A model generated the notes under the pieces. The model worked only from the letters and a program-made list of their open reading frames with translations. It was not told the DNA's origin and made no database searches. From Candidatus Eiseniibacteriota bacterium (GTDB taxonomy: Bacteria > Eisenbacteria > RBG-16-71-46 > SZUA-252), in assembly GCA_003235575.1 (NCBI GenBank), contig QJVW01000094.1, forward strand, positions 1-64,000: 64,000 bases of DNA, in the 5' to 3' direction. Numbering within the stretch: position 1 is the first letter of the stretch; each line of letters begins with the position of its first letter. Shown piece after piece: positions 17,463 through 25,835 of this stretch. Position numbers and translations under genes: made by a program.

Positions 17463-18944
17463 CTAGTCCTCGGCCTCTTCGGGTTTGCCGAGCATCGTGG
17501 AGAACATGTCGGTGTAGGCGAGCGCGGCCGTGTCCGTCCGCTCCTTCGCCAGGATCGAGCTCTGGTGGAGCGCCTCCAGCACGAACTCCATGGCCGTCGG
17601 CAGCTCCACGCCGTCGCGCGCGGGGAGGTAGCGCTTGGAAAGATCCTCGAGGCCCGCCACCTGCGCCAGGCGCTGGTGGAATTCGCGCGTCGGCAGATCG
17701 TCCGAGATCTCGATCTTCTTTCCCTGGGCGAACCAGCGGAGGATGGGGTCGTACTCCGACGCCGCGCCTTCGCCCTTCTCCTTGACCTTGTACGCGTCGG
17801 GGAAGTACTTCACGAAGATTTCCTTCACGCCCTTTCCGATCAGGTGCTTGGCGACCGCGACGGCGCCCTCCTGCTCGCCTTCGTAGACCAACTCGACCTT
17901 GCCGGTGATCGAGGCGATCCCCTGCTGGAAGTCGCAGATGCGCACCGCCACGCGGCGTTCGCCGTGCCGAATCGCGCGTCGCTCGGCGTTCGAGATCAGG
18001 CACTCCAGGAGGGAAATCGTCATCCGGACGCTGACGCCGCTCGACTGGTCCACATAGGAGGATTTGCGGGCCTGGATCGCGACGGTTTCCACGAGTTCGC
18101 GGATGTAGTCGGGAACGGAGACCTCGATCCCCCCGGGACGCTTCACCCACGCCTCCTGCGCGGTGACCTGCATCGCGTCCTCTACGTTGAAGGGGTAGTG
18201 GGTCATGATCTGCGACGCGATGCGGTCGCGGAGCGGCGTGATGATGTTGCCGCGGTTCGTATAGTCCTCCGGATTCGCCGAGAAGACGATCTGGATGTCC
18301 AGCGGAAGGCGGATCGGAAATCCCCGGACCTGGACGTCTTTTTCCTCGAGGATGTTCAACAGCCCCACCTGGATGCGCGGCTGGAGGTCGGGGAGCTCGT
18401 TGATCGCGAAGATCCCGCGGTTGGTGCGCGGGATGATGCCGTAGTGCATCACCTCGGGGTCGGAGTAGGAAAGGCGCCGATTCGCCGCCTTGATCGGATC
18501 GATGTCCCCGATCAGGTCGGCGATCGTCACGTCGGGCGTCGCCAGCTTTTCCCGGTAGCGTTCATCGCGATGAACCCAGCGAACCTTCACTTCGTCCCCG
18601 GATTCCGCCACGCGCCGCGTGCACGCGTGGCACAGCGGTCCGAGCGGGTCGTCGTTCAGATCGCAGCCGTCGACGGCGGGCACCCACTCGTCCAGGAACC
18701 GCGAGAGGCTGCGCAGCAGCCGCGTCTTCGCCTGGCCGCGCAGTCCGAGCAGGATGAAGTCGTGGCCGCTCAGGATCGCGTTCTCGATCTGGGGGATCAC
18801 GGTCCGGTCGTAGCCGATGATCCCGGGGAAGAGGGTGTCGCCCCGCCCGATGGCGGCGACCAGGTTCTGGCGCATCTCCTCCTTCACCGTGCGTGGCTGG
18901 TGTCCGCTAACTCTAAGCTGTTGAATCGTTTGTGGGCGGCTCAT
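17463..18944 (-). CDS. MoxR/magnesium chelatase ChlI-like AAA+ ATPase
   Basis: The product has 493 residues. The P-loop is GLRGQAKT (residues 67-74), a variant Walker A in which Ala precedes the Lys. The Walker B-like segment GIFAINELPDL and the sensor IVFSANPEDYTNRG follow, in the style of magnesium chelatase subunit I. A CHAC (CxxC) pair sits in an insert after the P-loop, absent from most MoxR proteins as I know them. The C-terminal ~150 residues are helical. The gene starts 157 bases from the divergent lrp gene and is followed 30 bases later by the VWA gene. Together they should form an ATPase/VWA remodelling pair. Confidence 0.85.
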   Translation of the reverse strand: MSRPQTIQQLRVSGHQPRTVKEEMRQNLVAAIGRGDTLFPGIIGYDRTVIPQIENAILSGHDFILLGLRGQAKTRLLRSLSRFLDEWVPAVDGCDLNDDPLGPLCHACTRRVAESGDEVKVRWVHRDERYREKLATPDVTIADLIGDIDPIKAANRRLSYSDPEVMHYGIIPRTNRGIFAINELPDLQPRIQVGLLNILEEKDVQVRGFPIRLPLDIQIVFSANPEDYTNRGNIITPLRDRIASQIMTHYPFNVEDAMQVTAQEAWVKRPGGIEVSVPDYIRELVETVAIQARKSSYVDQSSGVSVRMTISLLECLISNAERRAIRHGERRVAVRICDFQQGIASITGKVELVYEGEQEGAVAVAKHLIGKGVKEIFVKYFPDAYKVKEKGEGAASEYDPILRWFAQGKKIEISDDLPTREFHQRLAQVAGLEDLSKRYLPARDGVELPTAMEFVLEALHQSSILAKERTDTAALAYTDMFSTMLGKPEEAED

Positions 18945-19063
18945 GGTGCTCCGTCGGGTCAGGGTTCGGGCCGTCGTTCGCGTGCGTCGAGCGTACCGTT
19001 AGATGCGTCCCGGGACAAGGTCGGCGGGGAAAACCGCGGATGGACCGGATATCAAAATATAAG

Positions 19064-19096
19064 TTGACCGAAACGCCCACTTTGCCGAAAATTATT
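19064..19096 (+). promoter_or_regulatory. Candidate promoter for the lrp-lat genes
   Basis: TTGACC (19064-19069) is followed 18-20 bases later by AT-rich GAAAATTATTA, within an AT-rich island (from about 19049) unusual for this GC-rich window. Transcription would begin almost at the ATG (19102), so the mRNA may be leaderless. Only AGG precedes the ATG as a possible ribosome site. Lrp-family proteins often repress their own promoter. Confidence 0.4.
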
Positions 19097-19101
19097 AGGC
19101 G

Positions 19102-19599
19102 ATGGTGAAAGAACGTCGAAATAAAGAAGGCAACGGCTACGTTCTGGACGGAATCGACCGGAAAATTCTCGCGCTCCTACAGGACAACGCCAAGATGCCG
19201 CAGGCCGTGGTGGCGAAGAAAGTGGGGCTGACCGCTCCATCGATCCACGACCGGATTCGAAAGCTGGAGGGCGAGGGCTACATCCGCGGATACGTCGCCG
19301 TGCTCGATCCACACAAGATGGGCCAGGAGATCACGGCGTTCGTGGAGGTCTTCGTCGAGCATCCGAAATTCGAGGACCATTTCATCAAGGCCGTGAGCAC
19401 GCTGGACGAAGTGCTCGAGTGCCATCACATCACGGGCGAGTTTTCGATCCTGCTCAAGATTCGCGTCCCCGACATGGCCGCGTTTCGCCGGCTCCTGATC
19501 GAACACCTCAACACGCTCCGCGGGGTGCGCCAGACGCGCACGGTGATGGTTCTCGCCACGGCGAAGGAGCAGCGTCGCCTCCGGGTGGATGCAACGTAG
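19102..19599 (+). CDS. Lrp/AsnC family transcriptional regulator
   Basis: The product has 165 residues. The N-terminal helix-turn-helix (about residues 16-65) reads LDGIDRKILALLQDNAK and contains the family feature SIHDRIRKLEGEGYIRGY. A C-terminal RAM/ligand-binding domain (about 75-155) includes the GEFSILLKIRV strand. It lies 64 bases upstream of a lysine 6-aminotransferase. In mycobacteria an Lrp-type regulator (Rv3291c) is likewise adjacent to lat (Rv3290c), so control of lat by lysine or a related amino acid is a reasonable inference. It is divergent from the MoxR gene and may affect it too. Confidence 0.88.
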   Translation: MVKERRNKEGNGYVLDGIDRKILALLQDNAKMPQAVVAKKVGLTAPSIHDRIRKLEGEGYIRGYVAVLDPHKMGQEITAFVEVFVEHPKFEDHFIKAVSTLDEVLECHHITGEFSILLKIRVPDMAAFRRLLIEHLNTLRGVRQTRTVMVLATAKEQRRLRVDAT

Positions 19600-19663
19600 G
19601 ACCGCAGGTCCGATCGATAACGTAGACCACGAACCGACACAAGGAACGAGAGGAGCACACATC

Positions 19664-21019
19664 ATGAACCCGATCAGCACCGGCGCGAGCGTCCACGTGA
19701 CGCCGGACAAGGTCCACGCCACGCTCGCCAAGCACATGCTCGCCGACGGCTTCGACATGGTCCTGGATCTGGAGAAGAGCGAAGGCGTCTGGCTCCACGA
19801 CGGGCGGAGCGGGAAGAAGATGATGGACTTCTTTTCCTTCTTCGCGTCGAACCCGGTGGGAATGAACCATCCCGGCATGAAGACGCCGGAGTTCCAGGCG
19901 CGGCTGCTCAAGGCGGCGCTCCACAACGTGACCAACAGCGACGTCTACACGACGGAGTTCGCCGAATTCGTGGAGACGTTCGCGCGCCACACCATGGGCG
20001 GCGGGTTCCGGCACGCCTTCTTCGTGGCCGGCGGCACGCTGGGCGTCGAGAACGCCCTCAAGGCCGCCTTCGACTGGAAGGTCCGCAAGAACTTCGCGCG
20101 CGGCTACCGCGAGGAGCGGGGCACCCGCGTGCTGCACTTCGACCAGGCGTTCCACGGCCGCTCGGGCTACACGCTCTCGCTGACCAACACGACCGACCCG
20201 CGGAAAACCGCCTACTTCCCGAAATTCGAGTGGCCGCGCGTCACCAACCCGAAGGCCGCGTTCCCGCTCACGGACGACCGGATCGCCGACGTGAAGGCGC
20301 GGGAGGCCCTCGCCGTGGCGCAGATGGAGCGCGCGTTCGCCAAGTACCCGGATGAAATCGCCGCCATCATCATCGAGCCCATCCAGGGCGAGGGCGGCGA
20401 CAACCACTTCCGTCCGGAGTTCTTCCGGGAGCTTCGTCGCATCGCCGACCAGCACGAAGCGATGCTCGTGTTCGACGAAGTGCAGGCGGGCTTCGGTCTC
20501 ACGGGGAAGTTCTGGGCCTTCGAGCACTACGGCGTGAAGCCGGACATGGTCGCCTTCGGCAAGAAGGCGCAGGTCTGCGGCTTCATCGCGAACGAGCGTA
20601 TCGACGACGTGGCGGACAACGTGTTCCACGTGTCGAGCCGCATCAACTCGACCTGGGGCGGCAACCTGGTCGACATGATCCGCTGCCAGCGCTATCTGGA
20701 GATCATGGCGGAGGAGAAGCTGGTGGAGAACGCGGCCGCTCGCGGCGCGGAGCTCCTGACCGGTCTCGAAGCCCTGGTGAAGGAATTCCCCGAGCACGTC
20801 ATGAACGCACGAGGCAAGGGCCTCATGTGCGCGTTCGACCTGCGCGACGGGGCGCTGCGGGATCAGGTGATCGCCAACGCCGGCGACATGGGGGTCGTCG
20901 TCCTTGGGTGCGGCCCGCAGTCGATCCGCTTCCGGCCGCCTCTCATCATCACCAAGGCCGAGATCGCGGAGGGACTCGACAAGTTCCGCGAGAGCATCAA
21001 GAAGGCGATCGGGCGGTAG
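19664..21019 (+). CDS. lat: L-lysine 6-aminotransferase
   Basis: The product has 451 residues. It moves the epsilon-amino group of lysine to 2-oxoglutarate, giving aminoadipate semialdehyde and glutamate, with PLP. Class III aminotransferase features: EPIQGEGGDNHF, VFDEVQAGFG, and the PLP-binding Lys300 in VAFGKKAQVCG. From memory, Lys300 and Glu243 (here in QGEGG) coincide in number with the key residues of the Mycobacterium tuberculosis enzyme. The ATG at 19664 was chosen for the GAGAGGAG site 9 bases upstream; the frame is open further back to 19589. An Lrp-type regulator precedes it and a terminator follows. Lysine catabolism or an osmotic/stress role are both possible. Confidence 0.9.
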   Translation: MNPISTGASVHVTPDKVHATLAKHMLADGFDMVLDLEKSEGVWLHDGRSGKKMMDFFSFFASNPVGMNHPGMKTPEFQARLLKAALHNVTNSDVYTTEFAEFVETFARHTMGGGFRHAFFVAGGTLGVENALKAAFDWKVRKNFARGYREERGTRVLHFDQAFHGRSGYTLSLTNTTDPRKTAYFPKFEWPRVTNPKAAFPLTDDRIADVKAREALAVAQMERAFAKYPDEIAAIIIEPIQGEGGDNHFRPEFFRELRRIADQHEAMLVFDEVQAGFGLTGKFWAFEHYGVKPDMVAFGKKAQVCGFIANERIDDVADNVFHVSSRINSTWGGNLVDMIRCQRYLEIMAEEKLVENAAARGAELLTGLEALVKEFPEHVMNARGKGLMCAFDLRDGALRDQVIANAGDMGVVVLGCGPQSIRFRPPLIITKAEIAEGLDKFRESIKKAIGR

Positions 21020-21044
21020 ACCGCGGCACATCGGTTGGAGGAGG

Positions 21045-21071
21045 AAGGGGGCGCCACGCGGCGCCCCCTTT
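21045..21071 (+). terminator. Intrinsic terminator after lat
   Basis: A perfect 11-bp stem (AAGGGGGCGCC at 21045-21055 with its complement at 21060-21070), a 4-base ACGC loop and a TTT end. Its leading AA means it could also act on the convergent MFS gene. Confidence 0.75.
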
Positions 21072-21130
21072 GCCGTTGATCCCGGTACGAGGGGCGGCCC
21101 GCGCGACAGCCGCGAATTGTCGCGTCGCGC

Positions 21131-22348
21131 CTAGACGGAAGTCGGGGCTCGATCCCGCCGCGGGAGCGATCGCGTGAACCACGAAGCCGCGATGAGGATC
21201 GCGCCACCAATCCACAGCGGGCTGGTCGGCCCCGCCGTATCGAACGCCAGCCCGCCGAGGGACGGTCCGATGGTTCTCGCCAGGCTTCCGAGCGCCTGGT
21301 AGACGCCCAGGACCAAGCCCTGGTCGGCGGCCACCGTCGCGATGGAGGCGAGGCCGGCGAGCGAGGGGCTGGCGAGTCCGTTCCCGATCGCCACGGCCGC
21401 CAGGGTCACGAGCAACCACGCGAAGGGAGGCGCCGTCGACGCCGCGATCATGCCGGCGCCCAAGCAGAGGAATCCCCCTCGAACGAGCGCGGGCTCGCCG
21501 AACCGCTTGGCGAACATCCCCACGAGACCGCCCTGCATCACGACGATGATGATTCCCATGTACCCCAGCAGATAGCCGACGTTCGCCGCGGTCAGGCCGT
21601 ACCGATCATGGCCGAATAGGGCGAAGGTCGCCTCCAGTCCGGAGAAGCAGAGCGTCGCGAGAAAGAAGAGAAGGAGAACGGGCCGCACCGCCCGCCTGGA
21701 AAACGCTTCGACGAACGCCGATCGGAGGGGCGGCCGCTCCTTTCGCCGCGCCGCGGCCTCGGCGCGGGCCGCCGCGGGAAGCGACTCCGGGAGCAGGAAG
21801 AACGCGAGCACGGCCGCGGCGAACGCCAGGGCCGCCGAGGCAAAGGCGGGAACCGAATAGCCGTAGTGGCTGAGCGCGCCGCCCATCGCCGGACCGAAGG
21901 TGAAGCCCAGCCCGAGCGCCGCGCCGATCATGCCCATCCCCTTCGTCCGCTCCTCGGGCGTCGTCGTGTCCGCGATGTACGTCTGCGCCGTCGGCAACAC
22001 CGCCCCCGCGATCCCGGCCAGGATCCGGGAGGCGAAGAGGAGGGGGAGCGAGTGGGCGAGTCCGAAGACGACGTACGATCCCGCCGTCACGAGGAGGCTG
22101 CCCAGCAGGATGGGGCGACGGCCCACGCGATCCGATAGCCGGCCCCAGATCGGCGAGAAGAGGAACTGGAAGAACGAGAACGAAGAGGACAGCAACCCGA
22201 CCACGAACCCGGTCGCGCCGTATTCCAGCGCGTAATAGGGGAGGATCGGAAGCAGCAGTCCGAAGCCGAGGAGGTGGACGAAGACCGTGAGAAAGAGCGC
22301 GAGGCGTGGTCCGAAACCCGGCCCGCTCGCTCCCGAGGAAGATGGCAT
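21131..22348 (-). CDS. Major facilitator superfamily drug/metabolite exporter (TetA-like)
   Basis: The product has 405 residues with about 12 transmembrane helices. The MFS motif A between helices 2 and 3 is GRLSDRVGRRPILLGS, and the drug-exporter-type motif C-like GLGFTFGPAMGG lies in helix 5. Between helices 6 and 7 is a basic cytoplasmic loop (AARAEAAARRKERPP). The pattern fits the DHA1/TetA group of proton-coupled exporters; the substrate cannot be told. It is divergent from the glycosylase gene, with 25 bases between the two starts, so promoters must overlap the coding regions. Confidence 0.85.
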   Translation of the reverse strand: MPSSSGASGPGFGPRLALFLTVFVHLLGFGLLLPILPYYALEYGATGFVVGLLSSSFSFFQFLFSPIWGRLSDRVGRRPILLGSLLVTAGSYVVFGLAHSLPLLFASRILAGIAGAVLPTAQTYIADTTTPEERTKGMGMIGAALGLGFTFGPAMGGALSHYGYSVPAFASAALAFAAAVLAFFLLPESLPAAARAEAAARRKERPPLRSAFVEAFSRRAVRPVLLLFFLATLCFSGLEATFALFGHDRYGLTAANVGYLLGYMGIIIVVMQGGLVGMFAKRFGEPALVRGGFLCLGAGMIAASTAPPFAWLLVTLAAVAIGNGLASPSLAGLASIATVAADQGLVLGVYQALGSLARTIGPSLGGLAFDTAGPTSPLWIGGAILIAASWFTRSLPRRDRAPTSV

Positions 22349-22373
22349 CGCGGGATTCTACTACAATGGGCGC

Positions 22374-23021
22374 ATGCCCCCGCCGCTTCCGCGATCCTTC
22401 TACGCGCGCGACACCGTCACGGTCGCTCGGGACCTTCTCGGATGCGTGCTCGCGCGGCGTCTTCCCGGGGGGGAGGTCCTGCGCGCCCGCATCGTCGAGA
22501 CGGAAGCCTACGTCGGCGAGGAGGACAAGGCGTGCCACGCCAAGGCCGGCCGCACGCCTCGCACCGACGTGATGTACGGTCCGCCGGGAGTCGCCTACGT
22601 CTACCTGACCTACGGCATGCACCACCTGCTCAACGCGGTGACCGAGCCCGAGGGATATCCGGCCGCGGTCCTGATCCGCGCCGCGGAACCGCTCGAGGGC
22701 CTCGCGCGCATGGAACGCGCGCGTGGCACCGATCGTCCCCATCTTCTCGCGAGCGGTCCCGCGCGATTGACGCAGGCGTTCGGTCTCGACCTCCGGCACA
22801 ATCGCGAGGGCCTGCGTGGCCCCGTACTGTGGATCGAGCAGGGCGCGCCCGTGGCCGAACGCGACGTCGCCACCTCCGCGCGGATCGGATGTCAGACCGC
22901 GCCCGCACCCTGGGACGCGATGCCGTGGCGATGGTACGAACGGCGTAGCCGGTTCGTCTCGCCGGGGCGCGTCCGAAACGGCGAAACTCAAGGTGGCAAA
23001 CCAAGGCGGCATCGGGAATAA
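22374..23021 (+). CDS. 3-methyladenine DNA glycosylase (AAG/MPG type)
   Basis: The product has 215 residues, the usual length for the family. It excises alkylated purines such as 3-methyladenine. Typical motifs are RIVETEAYVGEEDKACHA, in which the first Glu is the likely general base, then MYGPPGVAYVYLTYGMHHL and LLASGPARLTQAFG. The ATG at 22374 begins the conserved region (PLPRSFYARDTVTVARDLLG); the frame is open upstream but without family similarity. A basic tail (GGKPRRHRE) ends the protein. Confidence 0.92.
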   Translation: MPPPLPRSFYARDTVTVARDLLGCVLARRLPGGEVLRARIVETEAYVGEEDKACHAKAGRTPRTDVMYGPPGVAYVYLTYGMHHLLNAVTEPEGYPAAVLIRAAEPLEGLARMERARGTDRPHLLASGPARLTQAFGLDLRHNREGLRGPVLWIEQGAPVAERDVATSARIGCQTAPAPWDAMPWRWYERRSRFVSPGRVRNGETQGGKPRRHRE

Positions 23022-23089
23022 TGGGGGTTCCCCCCGCCGTCCCGCAGGCCGGCGGGCGATTCAACTTCCTTCATCGTGCGAGGCCGACC

Positions 23090-24349
23090 GTGGCTGGATT
23101 CTTGAGTGAACAGAACGTGATGTGGCGGGATCGCGCACGCGCGGTCGCCGATAAGGTCGTTCGCCCGCTCGCGGCGAAATACGACGAACTCCAGGAATAT
23201 CCGTGGGAGATCCGGGACGCGCTGGCGGAAGCGGGGCTCATGGGCGTCTGGATTCCCAAGGAGTACGGCGGCGCGGGCGGCGGCGTCATCGACCTCTGCC
23301 TCTGCGTGGAGGAGCTGTCGCGCGCCTGCGGCGGCGTCGGCGTCCTCTATGCCGTCAATGCGCTCGGCTCCTTCCCGATTTTGGTCGGCGGCACCGACGA
23401 ACAGAAGCAGCGCTTCCTGCCCGGCATCGCCAAGGGCGAACGCCTCATCTCCTTCGGCCTGTCGGAGAAGTATGCCGGAAGCGACGCGGGCAGCCTTCAC
23501 GCGCGCGCGGTCCGGGACGGGGACGATTGGGTGCTGAACGGCGAGAAGAAGTGGAACACCAACGGCGGCGCCGCCGACCTCTACACCGTCTTCGCCGTCA
23601 GCGACCCGAATTCGAAATCGCGCCGCATCAGCGCGTTCCTGGTCGAGAAGGGCACCCCCGGATTCCGGATCGGGAAGGTCGAGGACAAGATGGGCATCCG
23701 GTGCGTGCCGGTGGTCGAGCTGCACTTCGAGAACTGCCGCGTTCCCGCGAAGAATCTCCTCGGCGAAGCGCCGGGCATGGGATTCCGGCAGGCGATGCAG
23801 ACGCTGGATCGCGCCCGGCCCGGCGTCGCCTCTCAAGGCGTGGGCCTCGCGGCCGGTGCGCTCGAGTTCGCGACGGTCTACGCGGGTCGTCGCGAGCAGT
23901 TCGGATCCCCGATCGTCTCGTTCCAGATGATCCAGGCGATGCTGGCGGACATGGCCACGCGCGTGGAGGCGGCGCGGCACCTCGTCTATGCGGCGGCGAA
24001 AGCGGTCGACGACGGCGCCCCCAACCTCTCGAAGCTGGCCGCGATGTGCAAGTTGTTCGCCACGGATACGGCCATGCAGGTCACGACGGACGCCGTGCAG
24101 GTGTTCGGCGGATACGGCTACATGAAGGACTACCCCATCGAGAAGTACATGCGCGACGCGAAGATCACGCAGATCTACGAGGGCACGAACCAAGTGCAGC
24201 GGCTGGTCGTCGCGCGCTCGCTCATCAAGGAGGCGCACGCGCTCAAGCACCTTCTCGATTACATCCCCAAGGAAGTCCAGCAGGGCTACAACGATCCCGA
24301 CACGATCGCGAAGCGGACGGAGACACCCACGGGAGCCGCGACGAGCTAG
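23090..24349 (+). CDS. Acyl-CoA dehydrogenase
   Basis: The product has 419 residues from the GTG at 23090, which has GAGG 6 bases upstream and places the family's opening (FLSEQNVMWRDRARAVADK) near the N-terminus. An ATG at 23021, overlapping the glycosylase stop, is the alternative. It oxidises acyl-CoA to enoyl-CoA and passes electrons to ETF. The FAD-binding segment SFGLSEKYAGSDAGS, the substrate loop, and the catalytic Glu in QIYEGTNQVQRL are all present. Chain-length preference cannot be read; it most resembles short-chain/butyryl-type enzymes. The electron partner ETF:quinone oxidoreductase is encoded at the right edge of the window. Confidence 0.9.
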   Translation: MAGFLSEQNVMWRDRARAVADKVVRPLAAKYDELQEYPWEIRDALAEAGLMGVWIPKEYGGAGGGVIDLCLCVEELSRACGGVGVLYAVNALGSFPILVGGTDEQKQRFLPGIAKGERLISFGLSEKYAGSDAGSLHARAVRDGDDWVLNGEKKWNTNGGAADLYTVFAVSDPNSKSRRISAFLVEKGTPGFRIGKVEDKMGIRCVPVVELHFENCRVPAKNLLGEAPGMGFRQAMQTLDRARPGVASQGVGLAAGALEFATVYAGRREQFGSPIVSFQMIQAMLADMATRVEAARHLVYAAAKAVDDGAPNLSKLAAMCKLFATDTAMQVTTDAVQVFGGYGYMKDYPIEKYMRDAKITQIYEGTNQVQRLVVARSLIKEAHALKHLLDYIPKEVQQGYNDPDTIAKRTETPTGAATS

Positions 24350-24369
24350 CGATGTCGCACGGGAGCGCC

Positions 24370-24858
24370 ATGAACGAGACGAAGACCGAGACCGGCCGGC
24401 TGCGTGCCGGGGATCGCGCGCCGGACTTCACGCTGCAGGATCAGACCGGCAAGCCCGTGACGCTGTCCTCCTTCCAGGGAAAGAAGAACGTCGTCCTCGT
24501 CTTCTACCCCGAATCCTTCACCAGCATCTGCTCCGTCCAGATGCCGGGGTACAACCAGGATCATCAGCGCTGGGAGGACCTGGAGGCTCAGGTCCTCGGC
24601 ATTTCGGTCGACTCGGCGCCGGTCCACAAGGCGTTCGCGGAATACATCGGCGGCATCGACTTTCCGCTCCTGGCAGACTTCTACCCTCACGGGGCGGTCG
24701 CCGAGGCCTACGGCGTCTTGCGCGCCAACGGCGTGGCGGAACGCGCGACGATCGTCATCGACAAGCAGGGCATCGTACGGCACGTGGAAGTGCATCCGAT
24801 CGGCGGCGTACCCGATCGCACTCCCGCCATCGAGGCGCTGCGGGCTCTGGGGCGCTGA
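24370..24858 (+). CDS. AhpC/TSA-family peroxiredoxin (AhpE-like)
   Basis: The product has 162 residues. It reduces peroxides through a peroxidatic Cys (Cys54, in YPESFTSICSVQMP). The usual PxxxT/S-x-x-C pattern is present and no obvious resolving Cys follows, as in one-Cys AhpE-type enzymes. The ATG at 24370 has GGGAG 5 bases upstream; an in-frame ATG at 24352 lacks one. It follows the acyl-CoA dehydrogenase by 20 bases, which suggests protection against peroxide leaking from flavin oxidation. Confidence 0.88.
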   Translation: MNETKTETGRLRAGDRAPDFTLQDQTGKPVTLSSFQGKKNVVLVFYPESFTSICSVQMPGYNQDHQRWEDLEAQVLGISVDSAPVHKAFAEYIGGIDFPLLADFYPHGAVAEAYGVLRANGVAERATIVIDKQGIVRHVEVHPIGGVPDRTPAIEALRALGR

Positions 24859-25652
24859 TGCGAGGAGTGCTCTCACTCCTCCTTGCCGCGTCCGCCGTCG
24901 TGCTGTCGCCCGCCCCGCGTGCGGGCGCGTCCGCCCCGCCTCCGGCGGACATCGATGCCGAGAGCGAGCCGATCGTCCGCGCCCTGACCGACGCCATGGG
25001 GGGCCAGGCGGCGTGGGACCAACTCCCCTGCGTTCGCTTCGACTTCGTGGTCGTTCGCGATGGCAAGGAAGCCGTGCGCGCGCGGCACTGGTGGGACAAG
25101 CGCCACGGTCGCTGCCGCGTGGAGGGGAAGGACGGCAAGGGTCGGCAGGTGACCGCGATCTTCGATCTGGCCGATCGCAAGGGGTTGGCCTTCATCGACG
25201 GCATCGGCGAGTCGGATCCCAAGCAGGTCGCCGATGTCCTGACGTTCGGCTACGAGCGCTGGGTCAACGACACCTACTGGCTGATCATGCCCTTCAAGCT
25301 TCACGATCCGGGCGTGCGGCTTCGCTACGCGCGGTCGGCGCGAACCGAGAAGGGCTCGTATGACGTCCTCGAGCTATCCTTCGCGCCGGGCACCGGTCTC
25401 ACCTCCGAGGACCGGTACTGGCTCTACGTGAACAAGGAGACCCACTTGATCGATCGGTGGGAATACCTCCTCACCGGGCGAAAGCCGCCTCCCAAGGCGG
25501 CGAGTTGGGAGGCATGGTCCCGTGTGGGGACAGTCCTGCTCCCGATGCAGCGGAGATTCGAGAATTCGAACGACATGCTCCGGTTCGAAAACCTCGGAGC
25601 CCCCCAAGCCTTTGATGAAACTGTATTTACGTATTCCTCGGTTCGCGACTGA
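24858..25652 (+). CDS. Periplasmic protein of unknown function
   Basis: The product has 264 residues. A clear signal peptide (LLLAASAVVLSPAPRAGA) leads a mature domain rich in beta-strands and aromatic residues, with segments such as RYWLYVNKETHLIDRWEYLL that recall LolA/LolB-like or DUF6503-type folds. This resemblance is weak and is not a family call. The ATG shares one base with the peroxiredoxin stop (TGATG), so the two are coupled. No catalytic motif was found. Confidence 0.6.
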   Translation: MRGVLSLLLAASAVVLSPAPRAGASAPPPADIDAESEPIVRALTDAMGGQAAWDQLPCVRFDFVVVRDGKEAVRARHWWDKRHGRCRVEGKDGKGRQVTAIFDLADRKGLAFIDGIGESDPKQVADVLTFGYERWVNDTYWLIMPFKLHDPGVRLRYARSARTEKGSYDVLELSFAPGTGLTSEDRYWLYVNKETHLIDRWEYLLTGRKPPPKAASWEAWSRVGTVLLPMQRRFENSNDMLRFENLGAPQAFDETVFTYSSVRD

Positions 25653-25802
25653 GGGCCCCGTGGGCCGCAGTTCGTAGCCGATTTGCCGCCCTGCAGACGA
25701 TCCCCGGCCACTCCCCCTCCTTGAACCCTAGGCCGATTGCCGTTAGGATGCCGCCAACGCGAGTGCGGGTTTCGCCGGCCCATCCTTGGCGAACCGCTTA
25801 AA

Positions 25803-25830
25803 TATAACTAATACAATGACATACGGGGGA
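25803..25830 (+). promoter_or_regulatory. Candidate promoter and ribosome site of the H1-tailed peroxiredoxin
   Basis: An AT-rich island (TTAAATATAACTAATACAAT, ending at 25817) contains a good -10 box, TACAAT (25812-25817). No well-spaced -35 box was found. GGGGGA (25825-25830) lies 5 bases before the GTG. Confidence 0.35.
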
Positions 25831-25835
25831 TTCTG

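Noticed and set aside
23021-23089. ATG at 23021 as the acyl-CoA dehydrogenase start
   Set aside because: The added 23 residues are Pro/Gly/Arg-rich and precede the conserved family start; GTG 23090 has a better ribosome site. It is not excluded.
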